DNA from: Planococcus versutus
GTDB lineage: Bacteria; Bacillota; Bacilli; Bacillales_A; Planococcaceae
NCBI RefSeq assembly: GCF_001186155.3
Contig: NZ_CP016540.2
Coordinates: forward strand, 558,001 to 622,000
Reading direction: 5' to 3'
DNA: 64,000 nucleotides
The notes below the pieces were generated by a model, which ran no database searches, was not told where the DNA came from, and saw only the letters and a program-made list of their open reading frames with translations. The position numbers were made by a program, and so were the translations under genes. The stretch's first letter is position 1; each line of letters opens with the position of its first letter. This document shows, in pieces, positions 43,468 through 51,353 of this stretch.

Positions 43468-45195
43468 GTGAGTATAACAAATGCATTTAATTCAGAAGGG
43501 TTAATTAATATTCTTTCTCTTTTAACATCAGATAATCGGCATTACAAGATTCCTTCAATGCAGCGTAATTATGTCTGGTCTAAACAAAATATAATTGATT
43601 TTATAGAAGATATTAGAGAGGCTATGGAAGCAGAAGAGGCAACAGAATATTTTATAGGAGGCATGGTATTTGCTCTTAATGAAGATCCAAACAGTCACTT
43701 TGTTGTAGACGGTCAACAGCGAATAACAACAATTACTCTTTTATTAGCTGCTGCAAACTATATAAGTAAAGAACAAGGAGAAGAAGGTATTGCTGATTAC
43801 TGGAAAAAACTAATTTTCACAGCATATTTACATCAAGGGAAGATGAAACAAACGTCAAAATTGACACATCATAATACTGATAATCAATTTTATCAGGCTC
43901 TAATAGAGCTTTCACAGCCGATTTCTAGCTATCAACCTCAAAATGTATCACAAAAAAATATGTGGACAGCAATGGATACTATTCTGGAAGAAGTATCTGC
44001 AATGCCTCATTCAGAATTAGTAGAATTTATGGAATATCTTATCGGAAAAGTATATGTCATACCGATGGTTTGTTCTAGTTTAAATATGGCATTTCGTATT
44101 TTTGAAACTCTTAATGATCGTGGAGCTAAACTTCAACCGGAAGATCTGTTGAAAAATTTACTTTTACGAAATTTAAGCGATGAGGAATATGAAAATGGAG
44201 CTAATCACTGGACTCAGTTTATCAACGTTTTAAGTAACGAAAATGGAAAGCCTTACGTCTCAGCCTCTACATTTCTTAAACATTATTTAGCCTCAAAGGG
44301 AAGATACGTTAGCAAAAATAAAATATATGAAACCTTTGAAAAAAATGAATCTGTAGTTAATATACAAAATGCTGATGAAATATTTAATTTGTTAAATGAT
44401 TTGTATAACAATGCCCAATATTATGTTGGTTTATTAAATGGCGGAGGGACTGAGGAGATTCAAGCCTGTTTAGAAGTCGGTGTTAAACAGTCACTAATAA
44501 TAGGTTTAGCTTCAAGACATCTAGACGCTCAAAAACAAAAGAAAATTCATGAGTTATTAGAATCTCTTGTATTTAGTTACGTAGCAACAGGTGCTCGCTT
44601 TAATACTTTAGAAAGAAGTTTCCCAGAGATCTCTATAGACTTACAAAGTGAGGATAGATACGATCAAGCTATTGGAAAAATAAAAGATTTAATATTAGAT
44701 AAAAAAGAGGCAGCTCTTTCTTCAATAGCACAATTGAAGTTAGGTACTGCTTCTGAAAAAAAGAAGGTTACTTACATGCTACGTAAACTTGCTCAATCTT
44801 TAGACGGAGGAAATTACTCAAGTCTAACTATTGAACACATCATGCCAGAAAACAAAGGGACAGGATGGAATCATGTTAAAGAAGAAGGAACAGAGTATAA
44901 ACTATTAGTAAATAGGCTGGGCAATCTCACTTTACTTCCGAAACCGGTTAATAGTTCTTTGAAAAATAAATCTTTTAAAGAAAAAATCGAAGCTTACAAA
45001 ACACAAAATACGCTTACACGCGCTATTGTACTACCGATAAGCAACACCGGTACCAGCAATACAGTATTCGATAAATCAATCAAGGCATACCAACCGGAAG
45101 CTACGAATTCTTGGGAAGTTAGTAGAATTGAGAAAAGAACAAGTGCAATGATAAGGTTAGCAAACCATATTTGGTATGAGAAACATAATATCTAG
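43468..45195 (+). CDS. DUF262-DUF1524 protein, GmrSD-like nuclease
   Basis: A 575-residue protein with an N-terminal DUF262 domain (Q-R-N-Y-V-W-S near residue 32; V-V-D-G-Q-Q-R-I-T-T near 75, the nucleotide-binding ParB-like motif) and a C-terminal DUF1524 HNH-like nuclease domain (I-E-H-I-M-P-E-N, then N-R-L-G-N-L-T-L-L). This is the domain pair of the modification-dependent restriction enzyme GmrSD and of SspE. Here it is the last of four genes led by a GHKL ATPase, so it is the likely effector. The start is GTG, nine bases after AGAGGAG; the nearby ATG is closed by a stop at once. Confidence 0.85.
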   Translation: MSITNAFNSEGLINILSLLTSDNRHYKIPSMQRNYVWSKQNIIDFIEDIREAMEAEEATEYFIGGMVFALNEDPNSHFVVDGQQRITTITLLLAAANYISKEQGEEGIADYWKKLIFTAYLHQGKMKQTSKLTHHNTDNQFYQALIELSQPISSYQPQNVSQKNMWTAMDTILEEVSAMPHSELVEFMEYLIGKVYVIPMVCSSLNMAFRIFETLNDRGAKLQPEDLLKNLLLRNLSDEEYENGANHWTQFINVLSNENGKPYVSASTFLKHYLASKGRYVSKNKIYETFEKNESVVNIQNADEIFNLLNDLYNNAQYYVGLLNGGGTEEIQACLEVGVKQSLIIGLASRHLDAQKQKKIHELLESLVFSYVATGARFNTLERSFPEISIDLQSEDRYDQAIGKIKDLILDKKEAALSSIAQLKLGTASEKKKVTYMLRKLAQSLDGGNYSSLTIEHIMPENKGTGWNHVKEEGTEYKLLVNRLGNLTLLPKPVNSSLKNKSFKEKIEAYKTQNTLTRAIVLPISNTGTSNTVFDKSIKAYQPEATNSWEVSRIEKRTSAMIRLANHIWYEKHNI

Positions 45196-45220
45196 GTTTA
45201 AAGACTTAATAGTAATATAC

Positions 45221-45266
45221 AAAAAATACCACTCCTTCCTTATTATTTAAAAGAGTGGTATTTTTT
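45221..45266. terminator. Bidirectional intrinsic terminator
   Basis: A 14-pair stem (AAAAAATACCACTC with GAGTGGTATTTTTT) ending both the DUF262 operon and the leftward gltS remnant, whose stop codon is seven bases away. Confidence 0.88.
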
Positions 45267-45272
45267 ATTAGT

Positions 45273-45470
45273 TTAACTAAACATATTAATAGTAGTCAAA
45301 ATTATTGGTATGGCGAATACGTCGATCAAGAATGCGCCCACAATTGGTACGACCAAGTATGATTTTTGTGAATGACCATATTTGGATGTGATAGCATCTA
45401 CATTGGCCATTGCATTGGGGGTGGCGCCGAGACCGTGCCGGTAAAGCCAGCGACCATTAAAACGTGTCCC
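45273..45470 (-). pseudogene. gltS: 3' remnant of a sodium/glutamate symporter gene (gltS), frameshifted
   Basis: The minus-strand frame 45273-45443 encodes the GltS C-terminus: G-L-G-A-T-P-N-A-M-A-N, V-V-P-I-V-G-A-F-L-I-D. Upstream, the expected V-L-M-V-A-G-F-T-G continues in another frame, one base being missing where G-H-G-L-G would join. Homology ends about 45470, at the start of the R1 repeat; the remaining roughly 80 percent of the gene is missing. The stop is right beside the terminator, so the native 3' end is kept. The gene was evidently cut by insertion or recombination at the repeat. Confidence 0.8.
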
Positions 45471-45630
45471 TGAGAAAGAAACAACTCTAAACGATTTTAA
45501 CAATACACTACAATTTATAATTTATGCATAACTACATATACTAAATCAACATTTTGGTTATGGTTTTTTCATTTTATTAAACCATATAAATTGTTTGAAA
45601 ATTGTGTCGTTACTTGGCGAGCGATATTTT
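45464..45630 (+). repeat. Island repeat R1
   Basis: First and most divergent of four related repeats (with R2 57548, R3 59245, R4 63353). Shared parts are the left arm (A-A-C-T-C-T-A-A-A-C-G-A-T-T form, then ACAATTTATA) and the right arm (TATAAATTGT followed by TCGTTACTTGGCGAGCGA). The distance from CAATTTA to TATAAATTGT is 74 bp in both R1 and R3. A hairpin (CATAAC/GTTATG) with T6 lies in the middle, at about the same offset as the GC-rich hairpin of R3/R4. It sits between the gltS stump and the toxin-antitoxin genes. Confidence 0.6.
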
Positions 45631-45656
45631 GCTCCTCCACATAAGAGTCAATCCAT

Positions 45657-45691
45657 TTTACTTCGACTAACATGTACGCTATAATGTACAT
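45657..45691 (+). promoter_or_regulatory. Promoter/operator of the yefM-yoeB operon
   Basis: A -35-like TTTACT (45657-45662), 17-bp spacer and perfect -10 TATAAT (45680-45685). ATGTAC (45672-45677) and GTACAT (45686-45691) form an inverted repeat embracing the -10 box. TGTACA cores are the known YefM-YoeB recognition element, so this is the autoregulatory site. Confidence 0.75.
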
Positions 45692-45708
45692 AAAAGGAGA
45701 TGGTGGAC

Positions 45709-45996
45709 ATGTCGTCAATTACTGCAACAACTCCAACTAATCTTAGAAAAAATCTTTTTAGTGTTTTAGAAGATGTTACAGAAGCCAACACAGAAGTTAT
45801 CATTACGCTAAAGTCTGGTAAAAATGCTGTATTAATCTCTGAAGATGAATTGAATTCCTATCGTGAAATGGCTCATTTGATGTCTACGAAAGAGAATAGA
45901 GATAGACTTAATGAAGCCATTACTCAGCTAGAAAATGGCGAGGGAACGGTTCGCGAGTTACTCGAGGAAGATAAACATGCTGAAAGTCTGGTCTGA
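45709..45996 (+). CDS. yefM: YefM-type antitoxin (Phd/YefM family)
   Basis: A 95-residue Phd/YefM antitoxin. The N-terminal DNA-binding and dimerisation half has the family pattern (R-K-N-L-F-S-V-L-E-D-V, then V-I-I-T-L-K-S-G-K-N-A-V-L-I-S-E-D-E), and the acidic C-terminal tail is the toxin-binding part. The ATG at 45709 has AGGAG nine bases upstream; a GTG three codons earlier is too close. It overlaps the toxin gene by 20 bp. It neutralises YoeB and represses the operon at the TGTAC palindrome just upstream. Confidence 0.9.
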   Translation: MSSITATTPTNLRKNLFSVLEDVTEANTEVIITLKSGKNAVLISEDELNSYREMAHLMSTKENRDRLNEAITQLENGEGTVRELLEEDKHAESLV

Positions 45997-46231
45997 TCAG
46001 GCGTGGGAAGATTACCTTCACTGGCAAACTACTGATAAAAAGATTGTGAAAAAAATTAACAAATTAATAAAAGAAATCGAGCGTCATCCATTTACGGGAC
46101 TTGGTAAACCAGAACCGCTGAAACATGACTGGACTGGTTATTGGTCTAGGCAGATTACACAAGAGCACCGCTTGGTTTATAAAGTCGAAAATGATTCCGT
46201 TAAAATTGCGCAAGCAAGATTTCATTATTGA
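45977..46231 (+). CDS. yoeB: YoeB-type mRNA interferase toxin (RelE superfamily)
   Basis: An 84-residue toxin matching YoeB in length and sequence: K-V-W-S-D-Q-A-W-E-D-Y, the central G-L-G-K-P-E-P-L, Q-E-H-R-L-V-Y and the terminal F-H-Y. The Glu, Arg, His and Tyr used by YoeB for ribosome-dependent mRNA cleavage are all present, so it looks active. The ATG at 45977 (frame open further up within the antitoxin gene) is preceded by GAGGAAG. Toxin and antitoxin are co-transcribed and end at a terminator. Confidence 0.92.
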   Translation: MLKVWSDQAWEDYLHWQTTDKKIVKKINKLIKEIERHPFTGLGKPEPLKHDWTGYWSRQITQEHRLVYKVENDSVKIAQARFHY

Positions 46232-46292
46232 AAAGTATTTGTATGCCTACGGGCTTTAAAACTAGTAAGGAAATTTTATATCGTTGTCGTTT

Positions 46293-46319
46293 GCGGATCC
46301 ATTTGGGTTCGCTTTTTTT
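46293..46319 (+). terminator. Intrinsic terminator of the toxin-antitoxin operon
   Basis: An eight-pair stem (GCGGATCC with GGGTTCGC, two wobble pairs) with a T7 tail. Confidence 0.8.
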
Positions 46320-46459
46320 ATTAGTTAGTTTCATCCAATCGAATGAGTTTAACATTCCATTTACAACGTACTTTCTTTCACATACCCCTCAGTTACATTC
46401 TCCCTCCAATGTGGTAAAATTATCTAAATAGAATGACTACCATAAGAGGGGGATATCGT

Positions 46460-49219
46460 ATGGTACATCAAACAAGAACGCAGTCGGAAGCGCAGCTGGA
46501 AAACGAGATGATTGAGCAGCTCGTGGGACAAGGATTTGAACGAGTTTCCATTCCTTCTGTCCAAGCATTGCAAGATAACTTACGCATACAAATCAATAAG
46601 CTGAATGAAGAAAACTTAGAAGGACAAGCGTTGTCTGATAAAGAGTTTGAGCGATTGCTTTTGAAAATTGAAGGCAAGAGTGTGTTTGAGTCGGCTAAAA
46701 TTTTGCGCGATAAGGAAATCATTTCGCGCGATGACGATAGCATCCTTTACTTGAAATTATTCGATACGCAAAACTACCAAAATAACTTTCTCCAAGTGAC
46801 GCATCAAACCACAGTGGTGGGACGTTACACCAATCGCTATGATGTGACCTTACTGATCAACGGCTTGCCACTTGTTCAAATTGAATTAAAACGGAGAGGA
46901 CTTCATTTTGCTGAAGGCTTTAACCAAATTATGCGCTACCGTAAAGATTCTTACGGTGGTTTGTTTAACTTTCTGCAAGTTTTTGTGGTGTCAAACGGCG
47001 TTGACACGAAGTATTTTGCCAACTCGGACCGGGAGCCGATGAAGAGTTTGATGTTTTTCTGGTCGGACGATGCCAATAAACGCATCACGAAACTAGATGC
47101 ATTTACTGCTTCGTTCTTAAACCCTGTCATGTTGCAAAATGTTTTGTCCAAATACATGATCATAAACGAAACCGATAAACACTTAATGGTTATGCGCCCG
47201 TATCAAATTTATGCAGTTGAACGCATTCTGCATCAGACCATCGAAAAAGAAGGAAATGGCTATGTGTGGCATACAACTGGCAGCGGGAAAACCTTAACTT
47301 CCTTTAAAGCCAGCGAGCTTTTAGCGCAGCAGGAAGACATCAAGAAAGTCATTTTCCTTGTTGATCGAAAAGACCTGGATTCGCAAACGATGGAAGAGTT
47401 TAATAAATTCGAAAAAGACTCTGTCGACCGAACAACCAAAACTGGAGTGTTGGTCAAGCAGTTAAAAGATCCGAACCGGAAACGAATCATTACAACGATT
47501 CAAAAGATGGCGCACGCCGTTAAAACGGAACGGTACCGTGATGTGATGAAACTGTACGAAAACGAAAAAGTCGTTTTTGTTATTGATGAATGTCATCGCT
47601 CGCAATTTGGAGAGATGAATTTACTGATTAAGCGTCATTTTAAACGCGCGCAATACATCGGTTTTACCGGCACCCCACGTTTTGTCGACAACAAATCACA
47701 AGACGGCCGCACCACGTCGGATTTATTCCAAGACTGTTTGCATACCTACTTGATTAAAGACGCCATTCATGATGGCAACGTGCTTGGCTTTTCAGTCGAA
47801 TACATCAGTACGATGAAAGGCAAAGAAGGCATCGATGACGTCACCAAAGTGCCAGGCATTGACCAACAAGAATTGTGGCTAGCAGATACCCGCATAGACA
47901 TGATCGCGCGTCACATCGCAAGCATTCATTCCAATAAAACACATAATAAGAAATACACCGGCTTACTGACAGCAGAAAGCATTCCCGCGGCAATTAAATA
48001 TTACGATGCGTTTAAGAAAATCGATTCAGGTATGAAAGTTACGTCAATTTTTAGTTTCGGGACAAACGAAGAAAGCGTGGAAGGCGAAGAACATTCGCGT
48101 CATTCACTTGAACGCATTATGCAAGATTTCAATCAAGAATTTGGCAGCAATCACACGACGGAAAATTTCTCTTCTTATTTTGCAGATGTTTCGAAAAAAA
48201 TGAAATCCGCACAAATCGATTTGCTGATTGTCGTTGATATGTTCTTAACCGGCTTTGACGCTAAAACCTTGAGTACCTTATACGTGGACCGGCCGTTAAA
48301 GCACCACGGCTTAATCCAAGCGTACTCACGGACCAACCGTGTCGAAGGGCCGAAAAAACAATACGGCAATATTGTGTGCTACCGCAATTTAAAAGAAGAA
48401 ACAGATACGGCTGTTCGGTTGTTTTCTCAAACGGGAGACACGGAAACGGTTCTTATGAAGCCTTATGATCAATACTTGGCAGACTTTAAAGAACAATTAG
48501 ATCAGCTTCTCGACATTGCCATTTCACCAGAAGCGGTCGACGACTTAGAAGGCGAATCCAAGCAAAAAGAGTTTGTCATTTCATTCCGTGACTTAACTCG
48601 CATCCTCACAAAGTTAAAAACATTTGTGGAATATGATTTTAACCAACCCGACATGGGCATTAGTGAACAAACCTATAAAGATTTCAGAAGCAAATACTTA
48701 CTTCTTTATGAAAACGATAAAAACACCAAAGATAAAGTGTCCGTCATCAACGACATCGATTTTGAAATCGAATTGATGCAGACGGACAAAATCAATGTCG
48801 ATTATATTCTTGAGCTCTTGCGCAATACCAACTTTGAAAATAAAAACGAGCGTGACGCAGCGGTGCGTCGTGCGATTAAAGAAGTGAACGAAGCATCAAG
48901 CGATGAAATGCGCTTGAAACGAGATCTATTATTGGAATTCTTACAAGGTGTAGCACCAACGCTTACGAATAAAGACTCGATTGATCAGAAATACCACGAC
49001 TTTGAAAACGAGCGTCGCAAACGAGAAATCCAAGCGATGTCTGAGAAGGTGCAAGTGGCAGAAGACCGGCTCGAGTATTTTATGAAAGAATACGAGTATA
49101 CGGGCGTATCCCCTGACCAAGAAATCAATGACGCGATCAAAGCACCGTTTAAAGAAAAGCGAAAACGTGTTCAGGCGTTAAAGGATTTTATCTATGATAA
49201 TGTGAGGAAGTATTCGTAG
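46460..49219 (+). CDS. hsdR: Type I restriction enzyme R subunit (HsdR)
   Basis: A 919-residue restriction and translocation subunit. The N-terminal nuclease part has the PD-(D/E)xK core with Q-I-E-L-K near residue 142. The motor has Walker A T-T-G-S-G-K-T (about 271-277), the DEAD-box variant V-I-D-E-C-H (about 373-378), F-T-G-T-P and motif VI Q-A-Y-S-R-T-N-R. The C-terminal helical part contacts HsdM. GGGGG before the ATG at 46460 sets the start; the frame extends nine codons upstream. A plausible promoter is TTACAT-16-TAAAAT at 46393-46420. All catalytic motifs are intact. Base composition is less AT-rich than in the neighbouring modules. Confidence 0.93.
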   Translation: MVHQTRTQSEAQLENEMIEQLVGQGFERVSIPSVQALQDNLRIQINKLNEENLEGQALSDKEFERLLLKIEGKSVFESAKILRDKEIISRDDDSILYLKLFDTQNYQNNFLQVTHQTTVVGRYTNRYDVTLLINGLPLVQIELKRRGLHFAEGFNQIMRYRKDSYGGLFNFLQVFVVSNGVDTKYFANSDREPMKSLMFFWSDDANKRITKLDAFTASFLNPVMLQNVLSKYMIINETDKHLMVMRPYQIYAVERILHQTIEKEGNGYVWHTTGSGKTLTSFKASELLAQQEDIKKVIFLVDRKDLDSQTMEEFNKFEKDSVDRTTKTGVLVKQLKDPNRKRIITTIQKMAHAVKTERYRDVMKLYENEKVVFVIDECHRSQFGEMNLLIKRHFKRAQYIGFTGTPRFVDNKSQDGRTTSDLFQDCLHTYLIKDAIHDGNVLGFSVEYISTMKGKEGIDDVTKVPGIDQQELWLADTRIDMIARHIASIHSNKTHNKKYTGLLTAESIPAAIKYYDAFKKIDSGMKVTSIFSFGTNEESVEGEEHSRHSLERIMQDFNQEFGSNHTTENFSSYFADVSKKMKSAQIDLLIVVDMFLTGFDAKTLSTLYVDRPLKHHGLIQAYSRTNRVEGPKKQYGNIVCYRNLKEETDTAVRLFSQTGDTETVLMKPYDQYLADFKEQLDQLLDIAISPEAVDDLEGESKQKEFVISFRDLTRILTKLKTFVEYDFNQPDMGISEQTYKDFRSKYLLLYENDKNTKDKVSVINDIDFEIELMQTDKINVDYILELLRNTNFENKNERDAAVRRAIKEVNEASSDEMRLKRDLLLEFLQGVAPTLTNKDSIDQKYHDFENERRKREIQAMSEKVQVAEDRLEYFMKEYEYTGVSPDQEINDAIKAPFKEKRKRVQALKDFIYDNVRKYS

Positions 49220-49229
49220 CTTGGAAGAA

Positions 49230-49391
49230 ATCGCTGCAGGCGGACGCTTCCCAGGGGCACGGCTTCAGCCGCTTCCCTCGCTCTGCTCAGTCCAGGGTCT
49301 TCAGCTCGTGCTGTTCCCGCAGGAAAGCCAAGGCACGAGTAATTTTCGGGCCACGGCTTTGCACGAAGCTAGCGAAGCGATGCAGGAGCAC
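49230..49391. repeat. Interspersed GC-rich repeat (relative of the 8275 element)
   Basis: Positions 49232-49345 resemble 8335-8430 in the same orientation (shared blocks such as GGCTTCAGCC, GGGTCTTCAGCT and CCGCAGGA). Positions 49347-49391 resemble 8519-8564 inverted (shared GAAGCTAGCG and GATGCAGGAGCA). A 75-codon frame here is an artefact of the repeat. It begins ten bases after the hsdR stop codon. Confidence 0.7.
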
Positions 49392-49492
49392 ATCTTTGCT
49401 CTTCGCCGCCTTTCGCTCTTTCTTCTAAGTATGATTCGCTCGAGTTAGCGCAAATCGTAAATAGGCTCGAGTATAATAGTAGAAGATGATAA

Positions 49493-49590
49493 AACGCTTC
49501 GGACGCTTTGGGGATGCCTCCCACAATAAGCCAAACGAAAAAAACGTCAGTCTTATTGCTCCGGCTACCCCGTGGACGCGCCGAAGCTTA
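49493..49590. repeat. Long imperfect palindrome between hsdR and hsdM
   Basis: Left arm 49495-49532 and right arm 49550-49588 are imperfect reverse complements (shared GCTTCGG, GGGG-x-TGCC/GGTAGCC-type blocks and CAATAAG). The transcript would fold into one long hairpin. A further non-coding repeat family of the same intergenic region. Confidence 0.6.
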
Positions 49591-49663
49591 GTGCGTAAAA
49601 TCTAACAAAGCAACTGATGAGAGACTATAATAGTAAAAGACCTGCAAGTAGCGGGCACAACAA

Positions 49664-49724
49664 ACTTCGCGCCACGGTGACAGACACAATTGTTCCTCAA
49701 ATTGTGACTGACGCGGGGGCGCAA
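49664..49724. repeat. REP-like palindrome between hsdR and hsdM
   Basis: A dyad centred on CACAATT-GTTCCTCA-AATTGTG (core 49685-49706), extended outward by GGTGACAGA/GACTGACGC and by GC-rich arms (CGCGCC and GGGGCGC). It resembles small REP-type palindromes scattered in planococcal genomes, by memory and not checked. It ends 46 bp before hsdM. Confidence 0.55.
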
Positions 49725-49769
49725 TTGTAGAAGGATAGAACATATCGATCACACCAAAGGAGAATCACA

Positions 49770-51353
49770 ATGACAACTTCAGAAAAACAACGTCAGCAAC
49801 AAGCTGAATTGCATAAGAAACTATGGACAATGGCCAATGATCTGCGTGGTCAAATGGAAGCGTATGATTTTAAAAACTATATACTCGGACTTATTTTTTA
49901 TCGTTACTTGTCAGAAAAGACAGAAGCTCGGATTGCGAAGTTATTAGAAGAAGATAACATTTCGTATGAAGATGCTTGGAAAGATGGAGAGTACCGCGAA
50001 GGATTGATCGAAACTTTGCTCGAGGAAATTGGCTTTGTCATCGAACCAAAATTCCTGTTTTCATCGATGGTAATGGAAATTCCAAAAGGCGATCAAGGGA
50101 AGTTCGATGTAGAACTATTGCACAAAGCGATTAAAGCAATTGAAGAATCGACTTTGGGAACAGATAGCCAACAAGACTTTGAACATCTTTTTGATGACAT
50201 GGATTTAACGTCGACAAAATTAGGGCGTGACGTAAAATCGCGTTCAAAACTGATTGCGAAAATCATCTTAAGCATTAATGATATTCCATTCTTACACGAC
50301 GATGTAGACATTGATGTATTGGGCGATGCTTATGAGTATTTGATTTCCCAATTTGCGGCGAACGCTGGTAAAAAAGCGGGCGAGTTTTATACGCCGCAAC
50401 AAGTATCGAAAATTCTGGCGAAAATCGTGACACATGAAAAGCCAGACTTAAAGAACGTGTACGATCCAACGTGTGGATCTGGTTCACTAATGTTGCGTGT
50501 GGCTAAAGAATCGAATGTACGCTTGTTTTACGGTCAAGAATTAACGACGACAACGTTCAACTTGGCACGTATGAATATGTTGCTGCATGATTTGCGTTAT
50601 ACCGATTTTGATATTCAAAACGAAGACACCTTAGAAAACCCGAAACATGTCGACATGCGCTTTGAAGCCGTTGTGGCCAATCCGCCATATTCCGCCAATT
50701 GGAGTGCAGACGCTAAATACTTAGACGATGAACGTTTTATTGATTACGGCCGACTGGCACCGAAATCAAAAGCGGATTTCGCCTTTGTGCAGCATATGAT
50801 TCATCAACTAGACGATAACGGAACGATGGCTGTTGTATTACCGCATGGTGTGTTATTCCGTGGTGGAGCAGAAGGCGTCATTCGTCAATTTTTGATCCAA
50901 GACAAGAACTATTTAGATGCAGTGATTGGCTTGCCAGCAAACGTGTTTTTCGGCACCTCTATCCCAACATGTGTTTTAGTTTTTAAAAAGACGCGCAAAG
51001 AAGATGCCAATATTATCTTCATTGATGCTTCAAATGAGTTTGAAAAAGGCAAAAACCAAAACAACTTAACTGATGAAAACGTCGACAAGATTGTCGATAC
51101 GTACAAAACGCGTGAAACAATTGAGCGCTATTCATACGCAGCGAGCTTAGAAGAAATTAAAGAAAACGACTACAACTTAAATATCCCACGCTACGTGGAT
51201 ACGTTTGTAGAAGAAGAACCGGTCGATTTGAAAGCAGTACAAGTAAGATTGAAAGAAATCGATAAAGAAATCGAAGAGATTGATCGTGAGTTAGAAGAGT
51301 ATTTTAAGGAATTGGGGGTTGGTTTTGGTGAACGTACCTCAGTTGAGATTTAA
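49770..51353 (+). CDS. hsdM: Type I DNA methyltransferase M subunit (HsdM)
   Basis: A 527-residue N6-adenine methyltransferase. An N-terminal helical HsdM_N domain (about 8-150) precedes the catalytic core with SAM motif D-P-T-C-G-S-G (232-238) and catalytic N-P-P-Y (304-307). The C-terminus has a coiled-coil tail (K-E-I-D-K-E-I-E-E-I) that joins HsdS. AAAGGAG precedes the ATG. It overlaps hsdS. It is 550 bp from hsdR, so it probably has its own promoter; TATAAT hexamers occur at 49472 and 49626 without a good -35. Complete and apparently functional. Confidence 0.93.
   Translation: MTTSEKQRQQQAELHKKLWTMANDLRGQMEAYDFKNYILGLIFYRYLSEKTEARIAKLLEEDNISYEDAWKDGEYREGLIETLLEEIGFVIEPKFLFSSMVMEIPKGDQGKFDVELLHKAIKAIEESTLGTDSQQDFEHLFDDMDLTSTKLGRDVKSRSKLIAKIILSINDIPFLHDDVDIDVLGDAYEYLISQFAANAGKKAGEFYTPQQVSKILAKIVTHEKPDLKNVYDPTCGSGSLMLRVAKESNVRLFYGQELTTTTFNLARMNMLLHDLRYTDFDIQNEDTLENPKHVDMRFEAVVANPPYSANWSADAKYLDDERFIDYGRLAPKSKADFAFVQHMIHQLDDNGTMAVVLPHGVLFRGGAEGVIRQFLIQDKNYLDAVIGLPANVFFGTSIPTCVLVFKKTRKEDANIIFIDASNEFEKGKNQNNLTDENVDKIVDTYKTRETIERYSYAASLEEIKENDYNLNIPRYVDTFVEEEPVDLKAVQVRLKEIDKEIEEIDRELEEYFKELGVGFGERTSVEI

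Noticed and set aside
46228..46431. 67-codon open frame between yoeB and hsdR
   Set aside because: It overlaps the toxin stop and contains the toxin-antitoxin terminator; no ribosome site.
49221..49448. 75-codon open frame after hsdR
   Set aside because: It is the translation of an interspersed GC-rich repeat with related sequence near 8335-8564, and it lacks a ribosome binding site.
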